Assembly (NCBI GenBank): GCA_021778845.1 | Contig: JAJYBU010000002.1 | Location: 117,484-181,483, forward strand | Length of the DNA stretch: 64,000 nt | Source: Acidobacteriota bacterium | GTDB lineage: Bacteria > Acidobacteriota > Terriglobia > Terriglobales > Acidobacteriaceae | Direction of reading: 5' to 3' | In this document: one piece after another, positions 54,169 to 63,901 of the stretch | Numbering within the stretch: position 1 is the first letter of the stretch | How the letters are laid out: every line of letters starts with the position of its first letter | Notes under the pieces: generated by a model | Seen by the model: only the letters and a program-made list of their open reading frames with translations | Database searches by the model: none | Told to the model about the DNA's origin: nothing | Position numbers and translations under genes: made by a program

Positions 54169-56280
54169 ATGAACTGGATCGTACAAAATCTCTGGCTGGT
54201 TCCTGTATTGCCGCTTCTGGCGGCGGGAATAAGTGCCCTTGCAAAACGGAAGAGTCGCACACTGGCAGCGTCACTTGCCATTGGATCGATGGCCTTCTCC
54301 TTTCTTCTTTCCGTCTGGGCGTTTGCGCATGTGCTTTGGCTCCGCAGCAACGGTCAAGCCACCCAGCAAGTCTTTAATTTCCGCTGGTTTCAATTCGGCA
54401 ATGACTGGCTGTCGCTCGGCTGGGTGTTGAATCCACTGACGGCGGTGATGCTGGTGATGGTCACGTTCGTCGGCATGCTGATCTTCATATACAGCGTTGG
54501 CTACATGGAGCACGACGAGAACTTCACGCGCTTCTTTTGTTTCCTGGCGCTCTTCGCCAGCGCGATGCTCGGCGTCGTCATTGCCAATAGCCTGCTTCTG
54601 CTCTTCATGTGCTGGGAGATTGTAGGCCTCACATCCTACCTTCTGATTGGCTTCTGGTACGAAAAGCCGAGTGCCGCTGCCGCATCAAAAAAGGCGTTCA
54701 TTACGACTCGCATTGGAGATCTCCCCTTCTTCCTTGGAATCGTCTGGCTCTATGCACAATCGGGCACACTACTTTTTTATAACAATGGGGCCGGCTGTCT
54801 TGAACACGCCTCGATCAACCATCTAATCTCGCAGACAACGGCAATCGGATTCTGCGCCGCTACGGGCATCGCCGTGTTGATCTTTTGCGGCGCAATTGGC
54901 AAGTCTGGCCAGTTCCCATTGCATGTTTGGCTACCGGACGCGATGGAGGGCCCGACGCCTGTAAGCGCGCTGATACACGCCGCAACCATGGTGGCGGCCG
55001 GCGTATTCCTCGTTGCCCGCGTTTACCCGCTAATGAGTGCCCATGCAGGAATCGCAACCGATCTGACAACGTCTACAGCACTACAGGCAGTTACCTGGGT
55101 AGGGGCGATCACTGCTCTATTCGGTGCGGTCATCGCAGTTGCACAGTTCGACATAAAACGCATTCTCGCGTACTCCACCGTCTCGCAGTTGGGCTATATG
55201 ATGATGGGCCTCGGAGTCGGGGGCGTTGCGGTAGGCATGTTCCACCTAATTACCCATGCGTTCTTCAAGTCCCTGTTGTTCCTTGGAGCCGGCTCGGTCA
55301 TTCATGGCTGCTCGGGCGAGCAGGACATCAGACGCATGGGCGGCCTCAGGAAGCTCATGCCCTTTACGTTCGCGACGTATACCATCGGTATGCTTGCACT
55401 GTGCGGATTCCCGTTCTTCTTTTCCGGATTCTGGAGCAAGGACGAGATTCTTCACGCAGCGCACTCTTGGAATATCTCCCAGGCTCCGTATTACATGGGC
55501 GCGTTCGCTGCCTTGCTAACGGCATTCTACATGTCACGCCAGATGTTTTATGTGTTTGGCGGTAAGTCGCGGCTGGCTGAAAGCAGTGAGGATCATTCGC
55601 ATTCTCCAGCGTCCGCAGATCACGCACACCACCATGGCTCGAGCGCTCCACATGAGAGCCCCTTGGTAATGACGGTCCCGCTCATGCTTCTGGCTCCGTT
55701 TGCCTTGTTGTTAGGCTTTTTGGGGACTGCCGCATGGCCATGGTTCCAATCTTTCCTGGATGATACACAACTAACTGTTAACTTCGGCGCGCTTTTAGAG
55801 GGGAGCATGCTCCCGGTGATGTTGTCATCGTCTGTCATCGTTCTCCTTGGCCTGGGCATCGGCTGGTGGATCTTCGGCCGACGCCCGATCAAGAGTGCTG
55901 AAGCACCGGATAACTTAGGCAGGCTATCCCCTCCACTTTTTACATTCCTGGGTCATGCGTTTTATGTGGATGCCCTATACGGAGCTACCATCATTACGCT
56001 GAATACCCAATTCTCAAAAATCTCCGATTGGCTTGACCGGTGGGTTTGGAACGGTGCTGTCAAGACGGTGACTAACATTGTGCTTGGACTTGCTCACTTG
56101 GATAACTTTATAGACACACACGTTGTTAACTCCGGGTTTGATGAGGGTTGTCAGAGTGTATCGCGTAGCGGCCAGATCCTATCGCTTCTACAGGCCGGCC
56201 GAATACAGGGGTATTTGAAAATTGTCGCAGGGGTACTGATCGTTTTCACCATTATCCTGCTCTGGAAGGCCAAGATATGA
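54169..56280 (+). CDS. nuoL: Complex I subunit L, with lengthened lateral-helix region
   Basis: The 703-residue protein is the distal antiporter-like pump. Core motifs are present (LFMCWEIVGLTSYLLIGFWYEK, GKSGQFPLHVWLPDAMEGPTPVSALIHAATMVAAGVF). It is longer than usual for two reasons. A His-rich hydrophilic stretch lies near residues 463-500, with DHAHHHGSSAPHE. The C-terminal segment between the last pump helix and the terminal helix (about 599-680) is about 80 residues, against roughly 50-60 in NuoL proteins I recall. That fits a lateral helix spanning an additional NuoM. Confidence 0.95.
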   Translation: MNWIVQNLWLVPVLPLLAAGISALAKRKSRTLAASLAIGSMAFSFLLSVWAFAHVLWLRSNGQATQQVFNFRWFQFGNDWLSLGWVLNPLTAVMLVMVTFVGMLIFIYSVGYMEHDENFTRFFCFLALFASAMLGVVIANSLLLLFMCWEIVGLTSYLLIGFWYEKPSAAAASKKAFITTRIGDLPFFLGIVWLYAQSGTLLFYNNGAGCLEHASINHLISQTTAIGFCAATGIAVLIFCGAIGKSGQFPLHVWLPDAMEGPTPVSALIHAATMVAAGVFLVARVYPLMSAHAGIATDLTTSTALQAVTWVGAITALFGAVIAVAQFDIKRILAYSTVSQLGYMMMGLGVGGVAVGMFHLITHAFFKSLLFLGAGSVIHGCSGEQDIRRMGGLRKLMPFTFATYTIGMLALCGFPFFFSGFWSKDEILHAAHSWNISQAPYYMGAFAALLTAFYMSRQMFYVFGGKSRLAESSEDHSHSPASADHAHHHGSSAPHESPLVMTVPLMLLAPFALLLGFLGTAAWPWFQSFLDDTQLTVNFGALLEGSMLPVMLSSSVIVLLGLGIGWWIFGRRPIKSAEAPDNLGRLSPPLFTFLGHAFYVDALYGATIITLNTQFSKISDWLDRWVWNGAVKTVTNIVLGLAHLDNFIDTHVVNSGFDEGCQSVSRSGQILSLLQAGRIQGYLKIVAGVLIVFTIILLWKAKI

Positions 56281-57836
56281 TCACCTTTCCGTGGATCACA
56301 ACCTTGACCGCAGTCCCCTTGTTCGGCGCACTCGTTGTGCTCGCTCTTGGTGGCAGGAGCAAAGCGCTGGTGCGTTGGACCGCGCTGTCATTCAGCCTCA
56401 TTTCACTGGTTCTGACGCTTAGTCTCTGGCACAGCTTTAATAGCCTGGCCGACGGCTATCAATTTCAGGAGTTACATCACTGGATTCCGTCGCTCAATGT
56501 GGACTATAGCGTAGGGGTTGATGGCCTGGGCCTGCTCATGCTCGTATTGTCGTGCATTGTAGTTCCGATTGGCATGTTCGCATCCTGGAAGATTGAGAAA
56601 CGGGTACCACTTTATTTCTCACTCATGCTGGTGCTGCAGTCTTGCCTCTTTGGGACCTTCACGGCGTTGAACTTTTTTCACTGGTTCATCTTCTGGGAGT
56701 TGAGCCTGATCCCGGCATTTTTCCTCATCAAGCTATGGGGTGGATCGAACAGCGCGAAGGCTGCCATGCAGTTCCTGATCTACACAATGGTCGGTAGCGT
56801 CGCGATGCTGATGTCCTTCCTCGCGATCTATCTGGCAACGAAGACTTTCGACTTCACGGACCTTGGACACTTGGCACAAAGTGGGAAGTTGATGCCCGCC
56901 GTGATCGGAGAACTCGGCTGGCATCTGTTCACTCCGCAACACACCGCCATGGTGATCTTCCTAGGTGCGTTCTTTGGTTTTGCCGTGAAAGTACCTCTGA
57001 TTCCCTTTCACACCTGGCTGCCTTCGGCCTACTCCGAAGCCCCCACCGGTACAACCATCCTTCTGACCGGCGCCATGTCCAAGATGGGACTCTACGGTTT
57101 CCTCCGGATTCTGCTCCCGCTATTCGGGGTACAGATGCAACTAATCCTGACACCACTCTTATGGTTGGCAGTTGCGACGGTTGTCTTCTCGGCCTATGCA
57201 GCGCTTGCGCAGACCGACCTGAAGCGCATCTTTGCTTATTCGTCGATCAATCATCTTGGCTATTGCTTGCTCGGTATCTTTGCCGTCGTCAAATTCACGG
57301 GCGGAGATGTTGCGTTGACGGCTCAGAAGTACGCAGCAATGAACGGCGTATTCCTCCAGATGTTCAATCATGGCCTGACGGCCGCAACCCTGTTCTGGTT
57401 TGTCGCGATGCTGGAAAAGCGGACGGGCGGCCTGCGTGGATTGAACGACTTTGGTGGCCTACGCAAAGTGATACCAGTCTTTACCGGCCTCATGGGAATT
57501 ACCATCTTCTCCTCGCTTGGCCTCCCCGGGTTGAACGGATTTATTGGAGAGTTCTTGATCTTCGAAGGGTCGTTCTCTTTGGTGACATGGGCCGCCGCCC
57601 TCTCGATCATTGGTCTCATGATTACGGCTCTCTTTTTCCTCGGGACTCTGCAACGCGTGTTTTATGGACCGCTGGAGGCAAAATGGATGAGCCTTCCCGA
57701 TCTAACTCTAAGTGAGCGCCTGGCGCTCATTCCAACCATTGGACTCATGTTTACTTTGGGACTTTATCCCCAGCTTATCCTTGGCGTCATCAACCATACC
57801 GCCATCCAGATGGCCTTACAACTGCGGAACTTCTGA
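56277..57836 (+). CDS. nuoM: Complex I subunit M (first copy)
   Basis: The 519-residue antiporter-like subunit has about 14 transmembrane helices with the channel glutamate in FFHWFIFWELSLIPAFFLIK and the Lys/His motifs in FAVKVPLIPFHTWLPSAYSEAPT. Its ATG overlaps the nuoL stop. It is followed after two bases by a second NuoM-type gene. Confidence 0.95.
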   Translation: MITFPWITTLTAVPLFGALVVLALGGRSKALVRWTALSFSLISLVLTLSLWHSFNSLADGYQFQELHHWIPSLNVDYSVGVDGLGLLMLVLSCIVVPIGMFASWKIEKRVPLYFSLMLVLQSCLFGTFTALNFFHWFIFWELSLIPAFFLIKLWGGSNSAKAAMQFLIYTMVGSVAMLMSFLAIYLATKTFDFTDLGHLAQSGKLMPAVIGELGWHLFTPQHTAMVIFLGAFFGFAVKVPLIPFHTWLPSAYSEAPTGTTILLTGAMSKMGLYGFLRILLPLFGVQMQLILTPLLWLAVATVVFSAYAALAQTDLKRIFAYSSINHLGYCLLGIFAVVKFTGGDVALTAQKYAAMNGVFLQMFNHGLTAATLFWFVAMLEKRTGGLRGLNDFGGLRKVIPVFTGLMGITIFSSLGLPGLNGFIGEFLIFEGSFSLVTWAAALSIIGLMITALFFLGTLQRVFYGPLEAKWMSLPDLTLSERLALIPTIGLMFTLGLYPQLILGVINHTAIQMALQLRNF

Positions 57837-57838
57837 TT

Positions 57839-59347
57839 ATGCTTGCTTGGACGATCTACATATCCTTTCTCGGGGCTTTGGCGCTGTTCTTGCTGCCAAG
57901 TCGTAGGGCGGCTTGGGCACGCATCCTTGCGCTTACGACCACTATCATCACGTTTGCAATTACCCTGACAGCATTTATCCAGCATAGGACTGGAGAGATG
58001 TTAACCGTGGCTCACTATCCTTGGATACCCTCGCTTGGCATCCAATTTAGCCTGAAGGCCGATGGCATCAGCCTAACGCTACTTTTGCTTACTGGGGTGA
58101 TTGGAGTTTGCGGAGTTCTGTTTTCTTGGAATATTGAAGATCGGATCAAGGAATTTTTCGCTTTTTACCTAGTGCTGCTTGGTGCTGTATATGGTGTCTT
58201 TCTTAGCTTCGATCTCTTCCTTCTGTTTGTGTTCTACGAGATCGTAGTGATTCCAAAATATTTCCTCATCGCTATCTGGGGCTCAACCCGTCGCGAATAT
58301 GCAGCGATGAAGCTTGTACTCTACTCATTTATCGGCAGTGCCATGGTCCTCGTCGGTCTTATAGCCGCGTACGTTGCCGCAGGTTCGAAGAGCACCGCGC
58401 TCGGAGATCTTGCCGGGTATCCCTTTGCGCCGCACTTTCAGATGTGGGCCTTTCCACTCGTCTTCGTGGGCTTTGGAATCCTGGCAGGCCTTTGGCCCTT
58501 CCATACCTGGGCCCCGACCGGCCACGTGGCCGCTCCAACTGCTGCATCGATGCTGCTAGCCGGCGTCGTCATGAAACTCGGAGCCTATGGTTGCCTTCGT
58601 GTGGCCATGACCCTGTTTCCATTGGGCCTGGGTCCATGGGGCTTCCACGTACTTGGCTTTGGTTCGTGGCGCGACGTCTTTGCTCTTCTCGCTGTCATCG
58701 GAATTCTCTACGGAGCTTTGGTCGCATTGGTGCAAAAGGACTTCAAGTTTGTTATCGGCTATTCCAGCATTAGCCACATGGGCTTCATTTTGCTAGGACT
58801 GATGACCCTCAACCAAATTGGGATATCTGGTGCAGTCGTTCAAATGGTCTCCCATGGCATTCTCGCCGGCCTTCTGTTCGCTGTTGTCGGCCGCCTTGTA
58901 TACTCCCGCACACACACAAGGGATCTGACGGCACTTGGCCCGATGCGTCTTGGCAAGGTCATACCATTTGCAGCCTTCACGTTTGTGGTGGCTGGCATGG
59001 CGGGTATGGGCCTGCCGGGTTTCAGTGGATTCGTCGCGGAGTTGATGATTGTGATTGGGGTGTGGCACTCCTATCCGTCGCTTATCGTTTTTGTGGCCAT
59101 AGGGCTTGTCGCCGGTGTCGCCTATATCTGGCGGTCTATGCAGATGGCTTTTTTTGCTGGAACAGACCTTGATACGGATCCACCACCTCCGCCACTTCCA
59201 CCCATTTCTTTCTCCGAGCGGCTTGGTGCCGGAATTCTTATTTGTGCAAGTGTGATCGTAGGAACCTTCCCTCAGCTTTTTCTCAACGTAATCCATCCAG
59301 CCCTAAATTCGCCGCTCTTTCAGGGTTTGCGTAAGGGAGGATGGTAA
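57839..59347 (+). CDS. Second NuoM-type antiporter-like subunit
   Basis: The 502-residue protein is a paralogue of the preceding NuoM rather than a copy: it keeps the pump glutamate (FLLFVFYEIVVIPKYFLIAIWG) and the Lys/His pair (LWPFHTWAPTGHVAAPT), but the two proteins are clearly divergent elsewhere. A proline-rich loop (DPPPPPLPP) lies near residue 445. Its place between nuoM and nuoN indicates a fourth pump module in the membrane arm. A standard complex I has only L, M and N. Complex I relatives with two NuoM subunits are known. Confidence 0.92.
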   Translation: MLAWTIYISFLGALALFLLPSRRAAWARILALTTTIITFAITLTAFIQHRTGEMLTVAHYPWIPSLGIQFSLKADGISLTLLLLTGVIGVCGVLFSWNIEDRIKEFFAFYLVLLGAVYGVFLSFDLFLLFVFYEIVVIPKYFLIAIWGSTRREYAAMKLVLYSFIGSAMVLVGLIAAYVAAGSKSTALGDLAGYPFAPHFQMWAFPLVFVGFGILAGLWPFHTWAPTGHVAAPTAASMLLAGVVMKLGAYGCLRVAMTLFPLGLGPWGFHVLGFGSWRDVFALLAVIGILYGALVALVQKDFKFVIGYSSISHMGFILLGLMTLNQIGISGAVVQMVSHGILAGLLFAVVGRLVYSRTHTRDLTALGPMRLGKVIPFAAFTFVVAGMAGMGLPGFSGFVAELMIVIGVWHSYPSLIVFVAIGLVAGVAYIWRSMQMAFFAGTDLDTDPPPPPLPPISFSERLGAGILICASVIVGTFPQLFLNVIHPALNSPLFQGLRKGGW

Positions 59348-60843
59348 TGAACGTGATCAACTACGGACAGTTGTTACAGCTTATTTGGCCGGAGATCATC
59401 CTTACCGTCACGGCATTGCTTGTGGTTGCGATTGATCTTCTATTTTTCCGGAACTCTCGCGTCCGCGTCCGATTTCTGGTTGCAGCCACAATCGGATCCG
59501 CTGGATGCGTTGCCGCCATCATCAAACTACTGCTGGCATCGGCTCAGGGGAGCCTTCTCGATGGCATCTTGCTTTCTAACCCACTCACGCATTTGGTGCA
59601 AATTGCACTGCTCGTCATCACCAGCGTAACGCTTTTTCTATCCGTTGACTCAACCTTCACGGCTCATGTGAGCGAGTTTGTACTGCTGCTGTTGCTCGCA
59701 ACCACTGGCATGATGTTCCTGGTCGGCTCGCAGGACCTTCTGGTCATCTTCATTTCGCTTGAACTATTGAGCCTGTCAGTTTACATTCTTGCGGGATTTG
59801 ACAAGCGAAGTGTACGGTCCTCAGAAGCTGCCCTGAAATATTTTCTCTTTGGCGGCATGTCTGCAGCCTTCATGCTGTTTGGCTTTAGCTTGCTGTATGG
59901 CTTCTCGAACTCCACCAGCCTTACCCGCATCGCCAGCGCGATTCATGGCCAACCGCTCAATCCGATCCTGATCATCGCCATCGTGACTACGGTCATCGGC
60001 TTTGGATTCAAGATCGCCGCCGCGCCCTTTCACTTCTGGGCACCCGATGTATACCAGGGTGCACCTCTTCCCAGCACTGCGTTTATAGCATCAGGTTCGA
60101 AGGTCGCTAGTTTCTTCATCTTCTTTCAGGTACTAGTGCTGGGCTTTGCCGGTGCTGAAGGCAGCGCGAGCCTACTGCACTTTCAAAGTGGGTGGATTCC
60201 CGTCCTTGTGGTGGTTGCCGTCATCTCGATGCTGCTAGGCAATGTTGTAGCGATTGTTCAGACCAGCCTGAGACGCTTGCTTGCCTACTCAGCGATCGCG
60301 CATGCAGGTTACATGCTGCTCGCATTCGTGGCACATACGCAGCAGAGCCTGGCTTCCCTGCTCTACTACGTAGCGACGTATGCCCTGGCGACTCTCGGAG
60401 TGCTGGGCGTTCTAGCGGTTACAGAAAAACAACTTGGCAATGATACGATCCATGATCTCGCAGGCCTTAGCCGGCGAGCTCCTTTTCTGTCATTGTGTCT
60501 CGCCATTTTTGTGCTGTCTTTGGCCGGGATCCCGCCCCTGTCAGGCTTTTTCGCAAAATTCCTACTTTTCTCAGCTCTTCTAGCTGCGGGTCCAGGATCC
60601 AAACTTCTGCTGTGGCTCGTAATCTTTGCCATCGGTATGAGCGCGGTCTCGCTCTTCTACTATCTGAGGATTCTCAAGAGGGTCTACGTTGCGGACCCAC
60701 CTGCCGAAGCTGGTGAGATTGAATCATCGCTTCTCCTGCGAGTCATCGTAGGACTGCTGGCCGGTGGCGTCGTCGTGCTCGGATGCGCGCCTGACCTAAT
60801 ATTGACGCAGATTTTGAACGCCATTCACGCATCAGGCTTCTAA
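59347..60843 (+). CDS. nuoN: Complex I subunit N
   Basis: The 498-residue protein starts at the ATG at 59347, which overlaps the previous stop (TAATG) and has GGGAGG six bases upstream. Channel motifs are FISLELLSLSVYILAGF with the conserved Glu and FKIAAAPFHFWAPDVYQGAPLP. It is the last gene of the operon. Confidence 0.95.
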   Translation: MNVINYGQLLQLIWPEIILTVTALLVVAIDLLFFRNSRVRVRFLVAATIGSAGCVAAIIKLLLASAQGSLLDGILLSNPLTHLVQIALLVITSVTLFLSVDSTFTAHVSEFVLLLLLATTGMMFLVGSQDLLVIFISLELLSLSVYILAGFDKRSVRSSEAALKYFLFGGMSAAFMLFGFSLLYGFSNSTSLTRIASAIHGQPLNPILIIAIVTTVIGFGFKIAAAPFHFWAPDVYQGAPLPSTAFIASGSKVASFFIFFQVLVLGFAGAEGSASLLHFQSGWIPVLVVVAVISMLLGNVVAIVQTSLRRLLAYSAIAHAGYMLLAFVAHTQQSLASLLYYVATYALATLGVLGVLAVTEKQLGNDTIHDLAGLSRRAPFLSLCLAIFVLSLAGIPPLSGFFAKFLLFSALLAAGPGSKLLLWLVIFAIGMSAVSLFYYLRILKRVYVADPPAEAGEIESSLLLRVIVGLLAGGVVVLGCAPDLILTQILNAIHASGF

Positions 60844-61058
60844 TTTACGGCAAACGGTTTACGCTCATTCCTCGAAAGACACAATCGGCGAGTAGGCACC
60901 CAATCCATTTGCCTGGCAGGATAGCGCGAATCACGGAAACCGGATGGCGGGGCGGCATGTTTCGCGCTTCCCCGATCTTCGATTCAGCTTCCCCTCGGTG
61001 GTCAACCTGTAGGTAATGGAGAGTCTACCGACGCGTTTACGCTAAACTTAGGGTAGCC

Positions 61059-62441
61059 ATGTTTGAAACTCTCTCCGAAAAACTCCAGCGCTCCTTCAAG
61101 ACTCTACGCGGCCAGGGCACCCTCACTGATGACAACATCAACGAAGCTCTCCGCGAGATTCGGGTCGCACTTCTCGAGTCGGACGTCAACCTCGACGTAG
61201 CCCGCGATCTCATCGAAAAGATCCGCGCCAAAGCTCTCGGATCTACAGTCGCGACAGCATTGTCGCCAGCAGAGCAGATCGTCAAGATCGTTCGCGACGA
61301 ACTGATTGCCACCCTTGGCACGGACACCGCACGCTTCAAGTTCGCCTCCCAGCCTCCGACCGTGATCCTCATGGCCGGACTTCAGGGTTCCGGAAAGACC
61401 ACAACCTCCGGCAAGCTGGCCCAGTGGCTCAAGAAGGGCGGCCATCGCCCTATGCTCGTCTCAGTGGACGTCTACCGCCCCGCCGCCCGCGAACAACTCA
61501 AATTAGTCGCCGCCTCCATCAGCGCCCAGATCTACGACGGCGATCTCAAAGGCGAGGCACCGAGCACGGACCTCGTCCTCCGGTTCGCCAAGGAAGCCCG
61601 CCGCGAGGCCACCAACTCGGCTTGCGACATCCTCATCGTCGACACCGCCGGCCGTCTTGGCATTGATGAAGCTCTGATGGATGAGATGGCGCAACTTAAA
61701 AGACTCCTCTCCCCCACCGAGATACTCTTCGTCGCCGATGCGATGACCGGCCAGGACGCAGTCAACTCGGCCAAAGCGTTCAACGACCGTCTCCAGATCA
61801 CCGGCGCCATCCTCACCAAGATGGACGGCGACAGCCGTGGCGGTGCAGCTCTCTCGATCCGCCAGATCACCGGCCAGCCCATCAAATTTTTGGGAACGGG
61901 TGAAAAGCCCGACGCGTTCGAGGCATTCCACCCGGACCGCATCGTCAGCCGCATTCTCGGAATGGGAGACATCGCAACGCTGCTGGAGCGTGCCGAGGAA
62001 AAGCTCGACAAGACCAAGGCGAGCGACTTCGCCCGCAAGGCTCTCGCCGGCGAGGGCTTCTCGCTCGAAGACTTCCGCGAACAACTCCGTCAGATCAAGA
62101 AACTCGGCAGCATGCAATCCATCATGAAGATGCTCCCATCGGTAGGCCCGTTCGCACAGATGCAAAAGGCCGCCGGGTCGGTGGACGAGAAGCAATTCAG
62201 CCGCGTCGAGACCATCATCGACTCGATGACCACCAAGGAACGCCGCAACGCCGCCATCATCAATGGCAGCCGCCGCAAGCGCATCGCGGCCGGCAGTGGT
62301 ACAACGGTTCAGGAGGTCAACAACCTCCTGAAGCAACACGCGCAAATGAGCAAGATGTTCAAGACCATGGGGAGCGGCGGCGGCAAAATGCAGCAACGCC
62401 TCATGAGCCAAATGGGGGGCGGCCAACGCTTCGGTCGCTAA
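61059..62441 (+). CDS. ffh: Signal recognition particle GTPase Ffh
   Basis: The 460-residue protein has the N domain, GTPase domain (GLQGSGKTTTSGKL P-loop, DVYRPAAREQL, DTAGRLGID, TKMDGDSRGGAALS), and a methionine-rich M domain (about residue 330 onwards: SMQSIMKMLPSVGP, IDSMTTKERRN, and the RNA-binding SRRKRIAAGSGTTVQEVN). It delivers nascent membrane proteins to FtsY. It stands alone after the nuo operon with a 215-base leader. Confidence 0.97.
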   Translation: MFETLSEKLQRSFKTLRGQGTLTDDNINEALREIRVALLESDVNLDVARDLIEKIRAKALGSTVATALSPAEQIVKIVRDELIATLGTDTARFKFASQPPTVILMAGLQGSGKTTTSGKLAQWLKKGGHRPMLVSVDVYRPAAREQLKLVAASISAQIYDGDLKGEAPSTDLVLRFAKEARREATNSACDILIVDTAGRLGIDEALMDEMAQLKRLLSPTEILFVADAMTGQDAVNSAKAFNDRLQITGAILTKMDGDSRGGAALSIRQITGQPIKFLGTGEKPDAFEAFHPDRIVSRILGMGDIATLLERAEEKLDKTKASDFARKALAGEGFSLEDFREQLRQIKKLGSMQSIMKMLPSVGPFAQMQKAAGSVDEKQFSRVETIIDSMTTKERRNAAIINGSRRKRIAAGSGTTVQEVNNLLKQHAQMSKMFKTMGSGGGKMQQRLMSQMGGGQRFGR

Positions 62442-62522
62442 CCTCGATCCGCCGGGCCATGCCGAGCGATCTGGTACGTCCATCTCGACGGCGAAAGCAG
62501 GGTAACGTGAGCGCAAAACACG

Positions 62523-62546
62523 CAGCGCCGAGATCTCTCGGCGCTG
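62523..62546. terminator. Palindrome between convergent ffh and PEP-CTERM genes
   Basis: CAGCGCCGAG-ATCT-CTCGGCGCTG is a perfect 10-base-pair stem. It lacks a T run in either direction, so termination is plausible but not certain. Confidence 0.45.
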
Positions 62547-62585
62547 TAGTGAACCTATATAAGCTGAGTCTATGGCTCAGACACG

Positions 62586-63431
62586 TCAGATACGCAAGAA
62601 ACGCCGCCTCAAGGTGGCAGCCGCTCCCAGAATTCCCGTACCGAGCAGCAGCAGCGAGTTCGGTTCCGGCGTCGCCGTTGGCGGAGGCAGTACCTCCGAG
62701 TAGTCGAAGGACAGGTCCTCGATCAATGGGGTATAGTCCGACGGATAACCGGTGAGGGCAATGGTTTGGATAAACGCTCCCGTGTTACTCCATTCGCTCA
62801 GCGTTCCGGCATAAATGTTAGAGGTATAGAAGTCCGTCCCATCATACGCGATGCCCGTCGTGCTGCCCGTCGCATCAATGAAATCAGACTTCACCAAGGT
62901 TCCGCTCAACGTGTACTGATCATAGGGCCCTGCGGCATCACCTCGGTTTGACACTAGATAAGGCGTACCGCCATCCAAGAAATACTCCAATCCATCGCAG
63001 TTCCCGGAGCAGTTTGCCAGCGAAACCGTACTCACCAGCGTCCCGGTAGGGGTGTATGTGAATACCTGATTCGTGCCGCTATAGTCGCCAATGATGAAGT
63101 TGGATCCATCATAAGCAATCGTGGACAGTGCACTCGCCCCCGCCACTGAAAACAACGGTCCATTGTCGGTCTTGGTAGTGAGGTTGTAAGAGTAGACTGC
63201 TCCGCTGTTTGCAGTCGTGTAATACAAAGTATTTCCAACCACGACAGAGCCTCGTCCATTAGTCCCGCTGAGGTTGGTATAGGTATTGGTGATCGTGCCT
63301 CCCTTTGTTAAATCTATCTGATAAACATACGGAGACCCGTAAGTAGCGTTATTTCCGTATATGAATTCATCTGCATGGCACGTGAGGCTGCCTAGCAAAA
63401 GCACACTGCCAATTACGATAAATCGATTCAT
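62586..63431 (-). CDS. PEP-CTERM sorting-domain secreted protein
   Basis: The 281-residue protein has an N-terminal signal peptide (MNRFIVIGSVLLLGSLTCHA) and a C-terminal PEP-CTERM anchor: the PEP motif in TPEPNSLLLLGTGILG, a transmembrane helix, and a basic end RRRF. The central part is a repeat-rich beta-propeller-like region with repeated AYDGS/TN and FYTSN-type motifs, likely blade structure. Such proteins are exported and then cut by an exosortase, often linked to exopolysaccharide. Its function is unknown. Confidence 0.9.
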   Translation of the reverse strand: MNRFIVIGSVLLLGSLTCHADEFIYGNNATYGSPYVYQIDLTKGGTITNTYTNLSGTNGRGSVVVGNTLYYTTANSGAVYSYNLTTKTDNGPLFSVAGASALSTIAYDGSNFIIGDYSGTNQVFTYTPTGTLVSTVSLANCSGNCDGLEYFLDGGTPYLVSNRGDAAGPYDQYTLSGTLVKSDFIDATGSTTGIAYDGTDFYTSNIYAGTLSEWSNTGAFIQTIALTGYPSDYTPLIEDLSFDYSEVLPPPTATPEPNSLLLLGTGILGAAATLRRRFLRI

Positions 63432-63606
63432 GGCTTTTCCCTCTACACACCCTGATAGTCAAATACTGGGTTAAACGTTATCTGGGCCATTCAGATATGC
63501 TTGAATGGCCCAGACCGGATATAGGTTCACTTGATGAGCAAGCACGTGTCACTCCAAACCCAAGTAGCTGTTTTTCATCTACTTACGATCATCAACTCCT
63601 CATTAC

Positions 63607-63891
63607 GTGCAGGAAATTGCAAGGAGAAGCAGAAGACACTTTCCTCCGCCGTCTTCGCACTGTGCGGTTCACCGACGTTTAGGACTGGATATCCAGCAGA
63701 ACCTGGCGAACCTGGGTGATGGATTGCTGGTGGTTCGACGAGGTCCCGGTCTGAGTCAACAATCTTCGAGCGTTGCAGGCGACGGAACCTTTATCAGAGA
63801 AGTCAACGTGCTCAAGCGTATGTTCAACGTTGCGATGGAGTTTGAAAGGGTGGCTACCAACCCCGCACAGAGGGCTAGAGCAATATTATAG
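63607..63891 (+). pseudogene. Phage-type integrase fragment
   Basis: The C-terminal part of this frame (FIREVNVLKRMFNVAMEF, then ERVATNPAQRARA) strongly resembles the N-terminal SAM-like core-binding domain of tyrosine recombinases, whose usual form is INRELxxLKRMFNxAIEWG...NPxxxVK. The frame stops at 63891 directly at a palindrome and the catalytic half is absent. The sequence before about residue 50 is not recognisable and may be in another frame. It is a degenerate remnant of an integrated element. Confidence 0.55.
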
Positions 63892-63901
63892 TTACTATAA
63901 T
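63885..63901. repeat. Short palindrome at the integrase/transposase junction
   Basis: ATTATAGT-T-ACTATAAT is a perfect 8-base inverted repeat with a one-base centre. It spans the stop codons of the integrase fragment and of the transposase, and could be the end of the insertion element. Confidence 0.5.
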
